A DNA stretch of 64,000 nt from Pseudodesulfovibrio senegalensis (GTDB taxonomy: Bacteria > Desulfobacterota > Desulfovibrionia > Desulfovibrionales > Desulfovibrionaceae): positions 372,001 through 436,000 of the forward strand of contig NZ_WAIE01000001.1 of the NCBI RefSeq assembly GCF_008830225.1, written 5' to 3'. Numbering within the stretch: position 1 is the first letter of the stretch; every line of letters starts with the position of its first letter. The notes under the pieces were generated by a model. That model was not told the origin of the DNA. It did no database searches and saw only the letters and a list, made by a program, of their open reading frames with translations. Made by a program: the position numbers and the translations under genes. This document shows positions 35,062-44,608 of the stretch, in pieces.

Positions 35062-36042
35062 CTACTCCTGATACAGCCAGCAGCGGACAGGATGCTTGCC
35101 GTCGGCGATTTTGAGTTCGGGTTCCTCGTGCTTGCAACGCTCCATGGCGTGGCGGCAGCGGTCCTGGAACCGGCAGCCCTTGGGCAGGCGGAGCAGCGAG
35201 GGCACAACGCCGGGAATGGTTTCCAGGCGTGCCTTTTCCTCGTGTGCGCCAAGGCCCGGAATGGAGCGCATCAGCCCGCGGGTGTACGGGTGCATGGGGT
35301 TGGTGAACAGGTCCTTGACGTCGGCCTCTTCGACCACGCGGCCCGCGTACATGACCAGCACCTTTTGCGCTGTCTCGGCAATGACGCCCAGATCGTGGGT
35401 GATGAGCTGGATGGCCGTGCCGGTTTCCTCGCGCAGCTTGTCCATGAGCTCCAGAATCTGGGCCTGAATGGTCACGTCCAGCGCGGTTGTGGGTTCGTCC
35501 GCGATGATGAGCTTGGGCTTGCAGGCCAGCGCCATGGCGATCATGACGCGCTGGCGCATGCCGCCGCTCATCTGGTGCGGGTAGTCGTGAATCCGCGATT
35601 CGGGCGAGGGGATGCCCACCTGATTGAGCAGGTCCACGGCGCGCTCGAGAGCGGCCTTGCGGCTCAGTTTTTCGTGCAGGATGATGGCCTCGGCGATCTG
35701 GTCGCCCACCCGGAAGACCGGGTTCAGGGAGGTCATGGGCTCCTGAAAGATCATGGAGATGTGATTGCCCCTGATCTTGCGCATCTGGCGTTCGCTGAGA
35801 CTGAGCAGGTCTTGACCGTCAAAGGTGATCTTCCCGGCAACGATCTTGCCCGGCGGATCGGGTATGAGGCGCATGACGGACAGCGAGGTCACGGACTTGC
35901 CGCACCCGGATTCGCCCACCACGCCCAGCGTCTCGCCCGGCTTGATGTCGTAGCTCACATCGCAGACGGCCTGGGCCACGCCGCGATCCGTATAGAAGTA
36001 GGTGGACAGTCCGTCCACGGTCAGCAGTGGTTGTTGTGTCAT
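35062..36042 (-). CDS. dppD: Oligo/dipeptide ABC transporter, ATP-binding protein (DppD-like)
   Basis: A 326-residue ATPase paralogous to the next gene. Walker A is [13 protein letters not shown], the signature is [17 protein letters not shown], and Walker B is [12 protein letters not shown] with switch His in [12 protein letters not shown]. The C-terminal Cys motif is [14 protein letters not shown]. The two ATPases are expected to form a heterodimer under the DppB-DppC channel. 12 bases separate it from dppC. Confidence 0.95.
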   Translation of the reverse strand: MTQQPLLTVDGLSTYFYTDRGVAQAVCDVSYDIKPGETLGVVGESGCGKSVTSLSVMRLIPDPPGKIVAGKITFDGQDLLSLSERQMRKIRGNHISMIFQEPMTSLNPVFRVGDQIAEAIILHEKLSRKAALERAVDLLNQVGIPSPESRIHDYPHQMSGGMRQRVMIAMALACKPKLIIADEPTTALDVTIQAQILELMDKLREETGTAIQLITHDLGVIAETAQKVLVMYAGRVVEEADVKDLFTNPMHPYTRGLMRSIPGLGAHEEKARLETIPGVVPSLLRLPKGCRFQDRCRHAMERCKHEEPELKIADGKHPVRCWLYQE

Positions 36043-36054
36043 TGTTGGCTTCCC

Positions 36055-36963
36055 CTAGTCCCTGAGTCTCGGGTCCAGCGCATCGCGCAGGCCGTCGCCG
36101 AGAAGGTTGAATCCGAGAACCGCCAGCAGGATCATGACGCCGGGGAAGGTGACCACCCACCAGGCACGCAGGATGAGTGCGCGCCCGCCCGCGAGCATGG
36201 CGCCCCATTCCGGTGTCGGCGGCTGTGCACCGAGGCCCAGAAAGCTGAGCGCGGCGGCTTCCAGGATGGCGGAGGCGAAGCCCAGCGTGGTCTGCACGAT
36301 GAGCGGCGCAAGACAGTTCGGCAGAATGTGCATGAAGATGAGCCGCGTATCCGAAGCGCCCAAAGCGCGTGCGGCCTGCACATAGTCCTTGGAGTATTCC
36401 TCCAGCACCGAACCGCGCACGATGCGCGCATAGCGCGGTATGGAAACCACGCCGATGGCGATCATGGCGTTTTGCAGGCTTGGCCCGAGAAAGGCCACGA
36501 TGACGATGGCCAGCAGGATGCTCGGGATGGCCAGCAGGATGTCCATGATGCGCATGATCACGATATCCACCCAGCCCTTGTAGAATCCGGCAATGGCGCC
36601 GGACACCGTGCCGATGATCAGGGAGATGGACACGGAAACTACGCCCACGAGCATGGAGATGCGTGCACCGTAGATGATGCGCGAGAGCAGGTCGCGTCCG
36701 AAATCGTCGGTTCCCAGCAGGTAGCCGTCCGCTGCCTTGGGCATCCAGAACGGCGGCTTGAGTTTGGTGTACAGTGACTGTTCAAGCGGGTCGTGCGGTG
36801 CGATCCAGTGGCCGAAGATGGCCAGGATGGCGAAGATTGCCACGATGACCAGCCCGGCCAGCGCCGTATGGTTCTTGTGCAGCCGCAGCAGCGCCTCCAC
36901 CAAGGGGGAGTGCGACTTGTAGGCCGCGGCTGCCGTATTGTTTGCGGTTTGCGTATCGGCCAT
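36055..36963 (-). CDS. dppC: Oligo/dipeptide ABC transporter permease (DppC-like)
   Basis: A 302-residue inner-membrane permease with about six membrane helices. It has an N-terminal cytoplasmic stretch of about 35 residues, the usual LLGTDDFGRDLLSRIIYGAR block before TM2, and the EAA loop EYVQAARALGASDTRLIFMH-type sequence (here SKDYVQAARALGASDTRLIF). It ends in GDGLRDALDPRLRD, typical of DppC/OppC. It starts 3 bases after dppB. Confidence 0.95.
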   Translation of the reverse strand: MADTQTANNTAAAAYKSHSPLVEALLRLHKNHTALAGLVIVAIFAILAIFGHWIAPHDPLEQSLYTKLKPPFWMPKAADGYLLGTDDFGRDLLSRIIYGARISMLVGVVSVSISLIIGTVSGAIAGFYKGWVDIVIMRIMDILLAIPSILLAIVIVAFLGPSLQNAMIAIGVVSIPRYARIVRGSVLEEYSKDYVQAARALGASDTRLIFMHILPNCLAPLIVQTTLGFASAILEAAALSFLGLGAQPPTPEWGAMLAGGRALILRAWWVVTFPGVMILLAVLGFNLLGDGLRDALDPRLRD

Positions 36964-36966
36964 GGG

Positions 36967-37968
36967 CTACACCTTGATCCTTGGGTTGATCCATGCGTAC
37001 ATGATGTCCACCACCACGTTGATGAGCACGAAGACCATTGCTATGAGCATGGTTCCGCCCTGCACGGCGTTGAAGTCGCGCGCATAGACCGAGTTCAGCA
37101 GCCACGAGCCGATGCCGGGCCATGCGAAGATGGTTTCGGTCAGGATTGCGCCGCCCAGCAGGATGCTGAATTGCAGCCCGATGATGGTAACGACCGGAAT
37201 GAGCGCATTGCGCAGGGCATGCTTGTAGTGGACCATGCGCGGGGAAAGCCCCTTGGCCTTGGCCGTGCGGATGTAGTCCTGCCGCAGGACTTCCAGCATG
37301 CTGGAGCGGGTCATGCGGGCGATGATGGCCATGGGAATGGTGCTCAACGTGAATGCGGGCATGATCAGGTGCCACAGGGCGTCCTTGAATGCGACCCAGT
37401 TGCCCTGCAGCAGCGAGTCCACCAGATAGAGGTGCGTGATGGGCTCAAGCACGATGTCATAGCTCAGCCTGCCCGAGAGCGGCAGCCACGCGAGCTTGAC
37501 CGAGAATATGATCATGAGCACAAGTCCAAGCCAGAAGATTGGCATTGATACCCCTATGAGCGATAGTACCATGGATCCGTAGTCGAATACGGAATACTGG
37601 CGCGTGGCGGAAACGATGCCCGCGAGCATTCCGAAGACGATGGCGAATGTTATGGCTACCAGGGAAAGCTCAAGGGTCGCCGGGAAATGTTCCTTGATTT
37701 CCTTGGTGATTTTTTCGTTGGTCCGCAGTGCGCGGCCAAGGTCGCCCTGTACGAGGCGCCCCATGAATTTTCCGTACTGGACATACAGCGGCTGGTCCAG
37801 TCCGAGCTGGTGGCGCAGCTCCCGGAGCGAATTTTCATTGGCGCGCTCCCCCAGCATCATTTCGGCCGGATCGCCGGGAACCATGTGGATCATCAAAAAG
37901 ACGAGCACGGAAAGTCCCAGCAGGGTCGGAATGACTTGCGCCAATTTCTTGAGAATAAAATTTAGCAA
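36967..37968 (-). CDS. dppB: Oligo/dipeptide ABC transporter permease (DppB-like)
   Basis: A 333-residue inner-membrane permease. The N-terminus MLNFILKKLAQVIPTLLGLS is typical of DppB/OppB, with the periplasmic signature VPGDPAEMMLG. The cytoplasmic EAA loop is QDYIRTAKAKGLSPRMVHYK followed by HALRNALIP. It ends in YAWINPRIKV. It lies 86 bases after the binding-protein gene with a stable hairpin between, an arrangement that usually lets the binding protein be made in excess. Confidence 0.95.
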   Translation of the reverse strand: MLNFILKKLAQVIPTLLGLSVLVFLMIHMVPGDPAEMMLGERANENSLRELRHQLGLDQPLYVQYGKFMGRLVQGDLGRALRTNEKITKEIKEHFPATLELSLVAITFAIVFGMLAGIVSATRQYSVFDYGSMVLSLIGVSMPIFWLGLVLMIIFSVKLAWLPLSGRLSYDIVLEPITHLYLVDSLLQGNWVAFKDALWHLIMPAFTLSTIPMAIIARMTRSSMLEVLRQDYIRTAKAKGLSPRMVHYKHALRNALIPVVTIIGLQFSILLGGAILTETIFAWPGIGSWLLNSVYARDFNAVQGGTMLIAMVFVLINVVVDIMYAWINPRIKV

Positions 37969-37991
37969 GGTTCGGCTCTACTTTCATTGAA

Positions 37992-38021
37992 GCGGCAGGG
38001 ACGCATAAACGCCCCTGCCGC
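37992..38021 (-). promoter_or_regulatory. Intercistronic stem-loop between dppA and dppB
   Basis: GCGGCAGGG and CCCTGCCGC pair perfectly around a 12-base loop. There is no T run. Such loops after binding-protein genes usually protect the upstream mRNA from 3' decay and reduce read-through. Confidence 0.6.
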
Positions 38022-38054
38022 AGGTTTACGGTGTGGTCAGGACAAGGAGAGTCG

Positions 38055-39665
38055 CTACTTCATCCAGACCTTGTGCAGGTACACGCTTGCGGTCGGGTGC
38101 AGCTTGAAGTCCTGAACGCGCTTGCTCTGGGGCTGAGCCACGATGGAGTGGGCCATGTTGATCATGGGCACTTCGTCGTGAATCAGCTGCTGGGCCCTGC
38201 GATAGATTTCTATGCGCTTGGCCTTGTCGGTGGTGGCGCGGCCATCCACCATGAGCTTGTGGTATTCTTCGTTCTTCCACTGGGTGCGGACGTTGGGGTC
38301 GGCCAGGCCGTCCAACAACACTGCCAGGAAGTTGTCCGGGTCGCCGTTGTCACCGGTCCAGCCCAGCTGGAACAGGTCCATGGTCGGATCCTGCTTGCGC
38401 TGCTTCTTGAGGTAGGTTCCCCACTCCATGGTCACCAGCTCGACGTTGATGCCCAGCTTCTTGAGGTCGGCCTGCAGGGCCTCGCCCACCTTCATGCCGG
38501 AGGGGTTGTACGGACGGGCGACAGGCATACACCACAGGGTGATCTTGTCCTGTCCGGCAGCCTTGAGCTTTTCGAAGAACTTGGCTTCGGTCAGCAGGGC
38601 CTTGGCCTTTTCGATGTCGTAGGGGTAGTCCACGATGTCGTTGTTGTAGCTCCACAGGTTCGGCGGAATGGTGTTCTTGGCCGGGATGCCCATGCCGTAG
38701 TAGATGTTGTCCACGATGGCCTTCTTGTTGACCACGTGGGCGATGGCCTGGCGGACCTTGGGATCCTGCCAGATGGACTTGGTGTGGTTGAAGCTCAGGT
38801 AACCCACGTTCATGCCCGGCTGGGTCACGACTTCGAGGTTGGGATCGGCTTCAGCCATTTCCACGTCTTCGGGGTTGGGGTACTGGCAGACATGCACGTT
38901 GCCGGACTTGAGTTCCAGGAAGCGGACCGAGTTGTCCGGGATCACGCGGAAGATGACCTTGTCCAGGTAGGCGTCGCCGTTCCAGTAGCCTTCGGCGCGT
39001 TCAAGGATGATGCGGTCGTTCTTCATCCATTTGGTCAGCTTGAAGGGACCGGTTCCCACGGGGTGGGTGATGTAGTCCTGTCCGTACTTGAGCACGGCGG
39101 TGGGGCTGACGATGTCGGCGAAGTCCATGGCCATGTTGGCGATGAACGGCGCTTCGGGCTTCTTGAGCTTGTAGACCACGGTGTAGTCGTCGGTGGCTTC
39201 GATGGAGGCGATCAGGTCGTCCATGCCCATGGAGAGCCAGTATTCCGGAGCCGGCGGATTCTCAGGCCAGGCCCAGGTCTTGGAGAAAAACTTGATGTTG
39301 GACTTGTCCTTCATCTGGCGGCCATGGGAGAAAACCACGGCGTCGGCGTTGAAGTCGGTTCCGTCGTGGAACTTGACGCCCTTGCGCAGGTGGAAGGTGT
39401 AGGTCTTGCCGTCCGGAGAAATGTCCCAGGACTCGGCCAGGCCGGGCAGCAGGTCGGTGGATTCCGGTGCGAACGCAACCAGTGCGTCGTACAGGTTGTC
39501 GCAGACCATGAAGGAGTTGCCGTCGGTTTCATACGCGGGGTCCAGACCGGGGCTGTCGGCGCCGCGGGCAAAGACCAGGGTGCCGCCCTTTTTCGGTGCG
39601 GCGATGGCGGTGCCCGTGATCACGAACACTGCCAACATTGCGAACAGCAAAGCTTTTTTGAACAT
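38055..39665 (-). CDS. dppA: Peptide ABC transporter periplasmic binding protein (DppA/OppA family)
   Basis: A 536-residue SBP family 5 protein with a Sec signal ([18 protein letters not shown]). The mature protein opens with [19 protein letters not shown] and carries the family signature around [21 protein letters not shown] as consecutive short blocks. Further conserved parts are [10 protein letters not shown] and [21 protein letters not shown]. It would deliver di- or oligopeptides to DppBCDF. First gene of the operon; it has its own promoter region with a palindrome. Dipeptide versus oligopeptide preference cannot be read from the sequence. Confidence 0.95.
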   Translation of the reverse strand: MFKKALLFAMLAVFVITGTAIAAPKKGGTLVFARGADSPGLDPAYETDGNSFMVCDNLYDALVAFAPESTDLLPGLAESWDISPDGKTYTFHLRKGVKFHDGTDFNADAVVFSHGRQMKDKSNIKFFSKTWAWPENPPAPEYWLSMGMDDLIASIEATDDYTVVYKLKKPEAPFIANMAMDFADIVSPTAVLKYGQDYITHPVGTGPFKLTKWMKNDRIILERAEGYWNGDAYLDKVIFRVIPDNSVRFLELKSGNVHVCQYPNPEDVEMAEADPNLEVVTQPGMNVGYLSFNHTKSIWQDPKVRQAIAHVVNKKAIVDNIYYGMGIPAKNTIPPNLWSYNNDIVDYPYDIEKAKALLTEAKFFEKLKAAGQDKITLWCMPVARPYNPSGMKVGEALQADLKKLGINVELVTMEWGTYLKKQRKQDPTMDLFQLGWTGDNGDPDNFLAVLLDGLADPNVRTQWKNEEYHKLMVDGRATTDKAKRIEIYRRAQQLIHDEVPMINMAHSIVAQPQSKRVQDFKLHPTASVYLHKVWMK

Positions 39666-39784
39666 TCAAACCTCCAACGGATCAAGTTCAGATTTCAGAA
39701 TGGGAACAGTTGTCCAACACCTCTCGTCAATCGCAACCGGCCAAGCGACAGCGGGCCGATTACGCTATCAAACATGCGCTTCAC

Positions 39785-39816
39785 TACATATACGATTTTG
39801 TCACTTTAGCAAAGTG
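39785..39816 (-). promoter_or_regulatory. Possible dppA promoter with overlapping operator palindrome
   Basis: On the minus strand TTGCTA and TATGTA are 16 bases apart. A palindrome CACTTT-AGC-AAAGTG (39802-39816) covers the -35 box, so a repressor or Lrp-type regulator could act there. Confidence 0.45.
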
Positions 39817-39847
39817 TCCAATTGTGCGTTGTTACTTAGTTTGCGGG

Positions 39848-40936
39848 CTAAATTTCGTTTTCCATCTCCAGAAGCAGCGTCCGTATCGCATCGTGCAAAT
39901 TGCCGACGCTCGGTATGGATACGCATTCCTCGGAAGTGTGGATGGAACCGAAGACCTCGGCTCCCCATACCACACCTGCCATGCCGTTGTCCTGCAAATA
40001 CCGCGCGTCGCTGGCTCCGTGTTCCTGCACGGCCTCGGCCCCGGATATGCGCAGCAACCGTTCGGTGTATTCGGATTCGGGCGAAGCAAAGACCGGATCG
40101 ATGCGTTCCACGCTCACATCCCCGGAAACCGCGGCCTCAATGGCGCTGATGATGGCCTGGGGATCGTCATTTTCCGTGTAGCGGATGTTGAAATGCCCGG
40201 TGGCGGTTTCCGGAACCTGGTTCACGGATTCCCCGGCCCGGACAATGCCGAAGTTCACGGTGCGATGCCAGTGGTCCTCGGTGTCTTCGGTGAAAAGTGC
40301 CTTGATGGCCTGATAGTCCTCGATGAGCGCGTCGATGGCGTTTTGGCCCAGCCACGGGCGTGCGCCGTGTGCAGCCTTGCCATGTGCGGTCACGGCCATG
40401 TTGATGATGCCTTTTTCCTTGAGCACCATGCGTTCGGGCGTGCCGCCGTCCAGTGCAATGACGTAGTCGCATTGGACCTTGGTCATGGCGTAGCCCGCGC
40501 CGTTGGCGCCGCCGATTTCCTCGTCGCCGGTGATGATCACGCCGAAGACCATGTCGTTCTGGTCCATGCCCTTGGCGCGCAGGGCCATGAGCCGGTCGCG
40601 GAAAAGAATCAAGGACAGGGCGGCCGCGTATTTGTCGTCGCCCGCGCCGCGGCCATAGAGCCGGTCGTTTTCAATGCGCGGTTCGAACATGTCGTCTGCG
40701 GCGTCCACCACGTCGATGTGGGCCATGAGTCCGAGGCGCGCCCGATTGTTCTCGTCCGGCATGATCAGGATGGAAGGTACGCCCTTGCGTTCGATCTGGG
40801 TGGCGCGGATGTCGTTGTCCGCGCACCACTGTACGATGAAGTCGGCGCAGGCACGGATCGCCTCCGGGTTGGAGTGCATTGATTTGAAGCGGATGAGCTC
40901 ACTGGTCAGGCTGATGATTTCGTCGAGGGTGTTCAT
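39848..40936 (-). CDS. M20-family metallopeptidase (ArgE/DapE/dipeptidase-like)
   Basis: A 362-residue zinc exopeptidase or deacylase. Metal ligands of the family can be traced: His in LGLMAHIDVVDA, Asp in YGRGAGDDKYAA, Glu-Glu in ITGDEEIGGANG, and a late His in SIPSVGNLHDAI. The dimerisation domain starts around AAHGARPWLGQNAIDAL. It starts 9 bases after kbl on the same strand, so the two are co-transcribed. Next to a peptide importer a dipeptidase or aminoacyl-hydrolase role is likely, but acetylornithine or succinyl-diaminopimelate activity is not excluded. Confidence 0.87.
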   Translation of the reverse strand: MNTLDEIISLTSELIRFKSMHSNPEAIRACADFIVQWCADNDIRATQIERKGVPSILIMPDENNRARLGLMAHIDVVDAADDMFEPRIENDRLYGRGAGDDKYAAALSLILFRDRLMALRAKGMDQNDMVFGVIITGDEEIGGANGAGYAMTKVQCDYVIALDGGTPERMVLKEKGIINMAVTAHGKAAHGARPWLGQNAIDALIEDYQAIKALFTEDTEDHWHRTVNFGIVRAGESVNQVPETATGHFNIRYTENDDPQAIISAIEAAVSGDVSVERIDPVFASPESEYTERLLRISGAEAVQEHGASDARYLQDNGMAGVVWGAEVFGSIHTSEECVSIPSVGNLHDAIRTLLLEMENEI

Positions 40937-40945
40937 TAGGCGATC

Positions 40946-42136
40946 CTATTTGATGATGTTCAGTTCCCGGCCTGCGGTGATGAAGGCGTCCACGGCCCGG
41001 TCCACCTGCTCGAGGGTATGCCCGGCCGACATCTGGGTGCGGATGCGTGCCGCGCCGCGCGGAACCACCGGAAAGCTGAAGCCCACAACGTAGACGCCCA
41101 GCTCCAGCATGCGTGCGGCCATTTTCGTGGCCAGCACCGCGTCGCCCAGCATGACCGGGATGATGGGGTGCTCGCCCGGCACGAGGTCGAATCCGGCCTT
41201 TTCCATGCGGGTGCGGAAGCGGCGGCTGTTTTCGCGCAGCCGGTCGCGCAGTTCGCTGGAGCCGGAGAGCATGTCCAGCACGGCTATGGATGTGGCCGCG
41301 ATGACCGGTGCCAGCGTGTTGGAAAAGAGATAGGGCCGGGAACGCTGCCTGAGCCAGGCGATGATTTCCTTGCGGCCCGAGGTGTACCCGCCGGATGCTC
41401 CGCCCAAGGCCTTGCCCAGTGTGCCGGTGATGATGTCCACCCGGTCCATGACCCCGCAGTGCTCGTGGGTGCCGCGTCCGTTTTCCCCGATGAAGCCCAC
41501 GGCGTGGGAGTCGTCCACCATGACCAGCGCGTCGTATTTGTCGGCCAGGTCGCAGATGCCCTTGAGGTTGGCGATGATGCCGTCCATGGAAAACACGCCG
41601 TCCGTGACGATGAGGCGGTAGCGGCAGTCGGCCGAGGCCTTGAGCTGGGCCTCGAGGTCGGCCATGTCGTTGTTGGCGTACCGAAAGCGTTTCGCCTTGC
41701 ACAGGCGCACCCCGTCGATGATGGAGGCGTGGTTGAGCTGGTCGCTGATGATGGCGTCTTCCGGGCCGAGAATGGCCTCGAACAGGCCGCCGTTGGCGTC
41801 GAAACAGGAACTGTAGAGGATGGTGTCTTCGGTGCCCAGAAAGTCGCTGAGCCGTTCCTCGAGCTGCTTGTGTATATCCTGCGTGCCGCAGATGAACCGC
41901 ACCGAGGACATGCCGAACCCGTATTTGTCCAGTGCCGCCTTGGCGGTTTTGACCAGTTCGGGATGGTTGGAAAGGCCGAGGTAGTTGTTGGCGCAGAAAT
42001 TGAGGACCCGGCTTTCTTTTCCGACCTGCACGGCGGCCTGTTGCGGGGAGGTGATGATGCGTTCTTCCTTGAACAGGCCGTCAGCCTTGAGCGCCTCGGT
42101 CTGGTGTGCAAGAGTGGACAGCAACTCGTTTCGCAT
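40946..42136 (-). CDS. kbl: 2-amino-3-ketobutyrate coenzyme A ligase
   Basis: A 396-residue PLP enzyme of the alpha-oxoamine synthase family. It splits 2-amino-3-ketobutyrate with CoA into glycine and acetyl-CoA. Motifs: [36 protein letters not shown] (characteristic of Kbl), the Asp/His of [13 protein letters not shown], and the PLP-binding Lys in [16 protein letters not shown]. It ends in [15 protein letters not shown]. Together with tdh 7 kb away it completes threonine catabolism. First gene of a kbl-M20 peptidase unit, divergent from the Lrp/AsnC regulator. Confidence 0.96.
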   Translation of the reverse strand: MRNELLSTLAHQTEALKADGLFKEERIITSPQQAAVQVGKESRVLNFCANNYLGLSNHPELVKTAKAALDKYGFGMSSVRFICGTQDIHKQLEERLSDFLGTEDTILYSSCFDANGGLFEAILGPEDAIISDQLNHASIIDGVRLCKAKRFRYANNDMADLEAQLKASADCRYRLIVTDGVFSMDGIIANLKGICDLADKYDALVMVDDSHAVGFIGENGRGTHEHCGVMDRVDIITGTLGKALGGASGGYTSGRKEIIAWLRQRSRPYLFSNTLAPVIAATSIAVLDMLSGSSELRDRLRENSRRFRTRMEKAGFDLVPGEHPIIPVMLGDAVLATKMAARMLELGVYVVGFSFPVVPRGAARIRTQMSAGHTLEQVDRAVDAFITAGRELNIIK

Positions 42137-42205
42137 GACTTTGCTCCACGGTATGTTGTGGTTATTCCGTAAAAACAGCGAGCTTCTATTGATGGGTAAG
42201 GAAAA

Positions 42206-42234
42206 AATATACTATGAATTTCCACGATCCGCAA
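42206..42234 (-). promoter_or_regulatory. Probable kbl promoter
   Basis: On the minus strand TTGCGG and TATATT are separated by 17 bases, about 70 bases ahead of the kbl start. Confidence 0.55.
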
Positions 42235-42271
42235 CCAGGCTGTAATTGCTCCTTCCCGTATTGAGAGATAA

Positions 42272-42301
42272 TTGACCAATGCGCAGTAAAGTGGCTATTA
42301 T
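42272..42301 (+). promoter_or_regulatory. Probable promoter of the Lrp/AsnC-type gene
   Basis: TTGACC and TATTAT are separated by 18 bases. The predicted transcript would have a leader of about 210 bases. Confidence 0.55.
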
Positions 42302-42521
42302 TTGTCACAAAACGTAGGCAAACCACCAATCCAGATTGACGGCAAACCGCAATCTGGCAGGCTGTCGGAATAGTTTCGAGGGCAAGAAAGGAGAGAAGGC
42401 CGACGCGTATTTCATATGCGCACCGAGAGATCGGCCTGCATCTTTGTTGCGTTCGTGGCTGTGTCGCAGCCTGCAATCTGCCGCGGGCCCACGGTTCGGG
42501 GCGCAGAAAAAAGGAACCCCG

Positions 42522-42983
42522 GTGAAGAAGAAACCATTGACCCTTGACGAGATTGATCACAGCATCATTCGGGAATTGCAGAGGAACGGACGCGAGTCTT
42601 ACAAGAATATCGCCCGCAAGCTCAATGTTTCGGACGGAACCGTGCGCCTGCGCACCGAGCGCATGATCCGCGAGGGATACCTGCGCATTTCCGCATCGGT
42701 GAACCCCCTGTTTTTCGGTGACACGCTTACGGCCATGATCGGCATTACCCTCAGCATCCCGGCCAACAGGGCGCTCATGAACCGCGTCTCATCGCTTACG
42801 GCCGTGCAGTCGGTCATCAACGTGACCGGCCGCTACGATCTCATCCTCGAGGTGTTCGTGCAGTCCAGAAAGGACATGCATCGCTTTCTGGTGGAAGAAC
42901 TCGCATCCATCAGCGAGATTACGTCCACGGAATCGTTCATCTACCTTGAGGCCATGAACAAGTGGGTGGAGTTCAAGGTCTGA
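42522..42983 (+). CDS. Lrp/AsnC-family transcriptional regulator
   Basis: A 153-residue amino-acid-responsive regulator. The start is taken as GTG at 42522 (VKKKPLTLDEIDHSII), with AAGGA 6 bases upstream. The longer frame adds 62 residues of non-family sequence. The N-terminal helix-turn-helix is NGRESYKNIARKLNVSDGTVR; the RAM ligand-binding domain follows (VINVTGRYDLILEVFV). It is divergent from kbl, and Lrp itself is known to control tdh-kbl in E. coli, so regulation of threonine and peptide use is the natural guess. Confidence 0.9.
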   Translation: MKKKPLTLDEIDHSIIRELQRNGRESYKNIARKLNVSDGTVRLRTERMIREGYLRISASVNPLFFGDTLTAMIGITLSIPANRALMNRVSSLTAVQSVINVTGRYDLILEVFVQSRKDMHRFLVEELASISEITSTESFIYLEAMNKWVEFKV

Positions 42984-43008
42984 TCGAGACGTTTCACACA
43001 ACAAAATG

Positions 43009-43043
43009 AAAACGGTCGCTCCTTGTGGGGCGGCCGTTTTTTT
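43009..43043. terminator. Terminator between the Lrp/AsnC gene and the MocR gene
   Basis: AACGGTCGCTCC pairs with GGGGCGGCCGTT (two G-T pairs) around TTGT and is followed by seven T; A-rich sequence on the other side suggests activity in both directions. Confidence 0.88.
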
Positions 43044-43046
43044 ACG

Positions 43047-44480
43047 TCAGCCGCAATTTATGCGGCGGGCCAGTTCACCCACTGTTTCCAGTCCCTGCCG
43101 GATTTCTTCGGACCAGACGCCCGTGCAGCTCAGGCGGATGTGGTTGTTGAACTTGTCCTGCGTGGAGAAGATGGACCCCGGCGCGATGTTGACGCCTTTG
43201 GCGCGGGCCGCCAGGAAAAGCTCCACGGAGTCGGTGTTGCCGGGCAGTTCCAGCCAGAGCACGCCGCCGCCCTCGGGATGGGTGGCCCGGGTCCCTGCGG
43301 GAAAGTATTCTTCGATGTGGCGAAGCATGGTGTCCATCTGCTGCTCCACGCGGTCGCGCAGTTTGCGCACGTGGCGTTCGAACCGTCCACGGTCAAGGTA
43401 CTCGGCAACGGCCATCTGCGTGGGCGTGGGCGTGCAGACGTTGGTGGTGTATTTGACCTCCTGGGCCTTGTCCATGAACCGTCCGGGCAGCATCCAGCCC
43501 ACCCGGTAGCCCGGGGCGATGGTCTTGGAAAACGAGGAACAGAGCAGCACCAATCCCTTTTCATCGAATTGCTTCATGGTTCCGGGCCGTTTGGGACCGA
43601 AGTGCAGGTCCGTGGAAACGTCGTCTTCAATGATGGGGATGTCCAGCGCGGCCAGCATGGCCACGATTTCGCGTTTGGCCTCGTCCGGTGTGGTGCTGGC
43701 GTCCGGGTTGTTGAAGTTGGGCGAAAAGATGCAGGTGCTGATGTCGAATTTGCGCAGGGCTGCGGCAATGTCTGCGGGCTTGACCCCGCAATCCGGGTAC
43801 GAGGGGATTTCCACCGCGCGCAGGCCGAGGTTTTCCAGCAGGTGCAGGAAACAATAGTACGTGGGAGCCTGTATCAGCACCATGTCGCCCGGCCGCGTGG
43901 TGGCGCGCAGGGAGATGTACAGGGCTTCAAGGCAGCCGGACGTGATGAGCACGTCGTCCGGCCGGGCCGGTGTGCCCGTTTCCACGGAGCGAAAAGCGAT
44001 CTGTTTGCGCAGGCGGGCGTTGCCCGGGATGGTGTCGTAGACCAGCGCGTCGCCGGGGTGGTCGCGCAGCACCTGCGCCATGATGCGGCCCATTTCCGCC
44101 ACGGGCAGCAGCTCCGGAGTGGGTTCCACCACGTTGAGGGGCACGGCCTGTTTGTTGCCTACGGCGTCGAGCACCGTGCGTATCAGTCCGCTGCGGGTCA
44201 CGGGCAGGGCTTCGCTGGTGGTTTCCGTTGCGGTTTCCGGGGCGGGCAGGCGGCTGGCCGCGCGCCGCACGAAAAAGCCGGAACGCGGGCGGGATTCGAT
44301 GATGCCGCGCGATTCAAGCCCTACATACGCCTGGTTCACGGTGCTGATGCTCACGCAAAGGTCGCGGCTCAGAATGCGCAGGGACGGCAGTTTGCTGCCC
44401 ATGCCCAGCACGCCGGAGTCGATCATTTCCAGCACGCGACGCTCGACCATCTGGTAGCGGTAGTCGTCATTCTTGTTCAT
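43047..44480 (-). CDS. MocR-type regulator (GntR HTH fused to aminotransferase domain)
   Basis: A 477-residue regulator. Residues 1-75 are a GntR winged helix (YQMVERRVLEMIDSGVLGMG, SISTVNQAYVGLESRGII). The rest is a fold-type I aminotransferase domain with the PLP-binding region (VLLCSSFSKTIAPGYRVGW, Lys in SFSKT) and the Asp/Tyr residues of IFSPNFNNPDAS. MocR proteins sense an amine or PLP and often control a neighbouring transporter. It is divergent from azlCD with 128 bases between, so AzlCD is the likely target. Confidence 0.92.
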   Translation of the reverse strand: MNKNDDYRYQMVERRVLEMIDSGVLGMGSKLPSLRILSRDLCVSISTVNQAYVGLESRGIIESRPRSGFFVRRAASRLPAPETATETTSEALPVTRSGLIRTVLDAVGNKQAVPLNVVEPTPELLPVAEMGRIMAQVLRDHPGDALVYDTIPGNARLRKQIAFRSVETGTPARPDDVLITSGCLEALYISLRATTRPGDMVLIQAPTYYCFLHLLENLGLRAVEIPSYPDCGVKPADIAAALRKFDISTCIFSPNFNNPDASTTPDEAKREIVAMLAALDIPIIEDDVSTDLHFGPKRPGTMKQFDEKGLVLLCSSFSKTIAPGYRVGWMLPGRFMDKAQEVKYTTNVCTPTPTQMAVAEYLDRGRFERHVRKLRDRVEQQMDTMLRHIEEYFPAGTRATHPEGGGVLWLELPGNTDSVELFLAARAKGVNIAPGSIFSTQDKFNNHIRLSCTGVWSEEIRQGLETVGELARRINCG

Positions 44481-44608
44481 GGCGGAATCTGTTATGGTTA
44501 TATTTTTTGCAATCTGTATCTGTACCGATGACAGATTGTGATGTTCACTGCAACCATGAACGTCGGTTGAATCCCGTAAAAAAAGTTGCAGCGGGCAAAG
44601 GGAGTGTG

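Larger units (their letters stand above)
42137..42521. other. Divergent regulatory region between kbl and the Lrp/AsnC gene
   Basis: 385 bases without a gene, holding two outward-facing promoters and a leader of about 210 bases before the regulator start. It contains AT-rich tracts and a short repeat pair (CCAGATTGACGGCAAACC followed by GCAATCTGG, a potential hairpin at 42330-42358). It is a likely place for the Lrp-type regulator to bind. Confidence 0.6.

Noticed and set aside
33976-36777. A very long plus-strand open frame (over 900 codons) across the dpp genes
   Set aside because: It is antisense to clear dppF, dppD and dppC genes, has no ribosome site, and its translation is His/Val/Ala/Gly-rich nonsense typical of the opposite strand of GC-rich genes.
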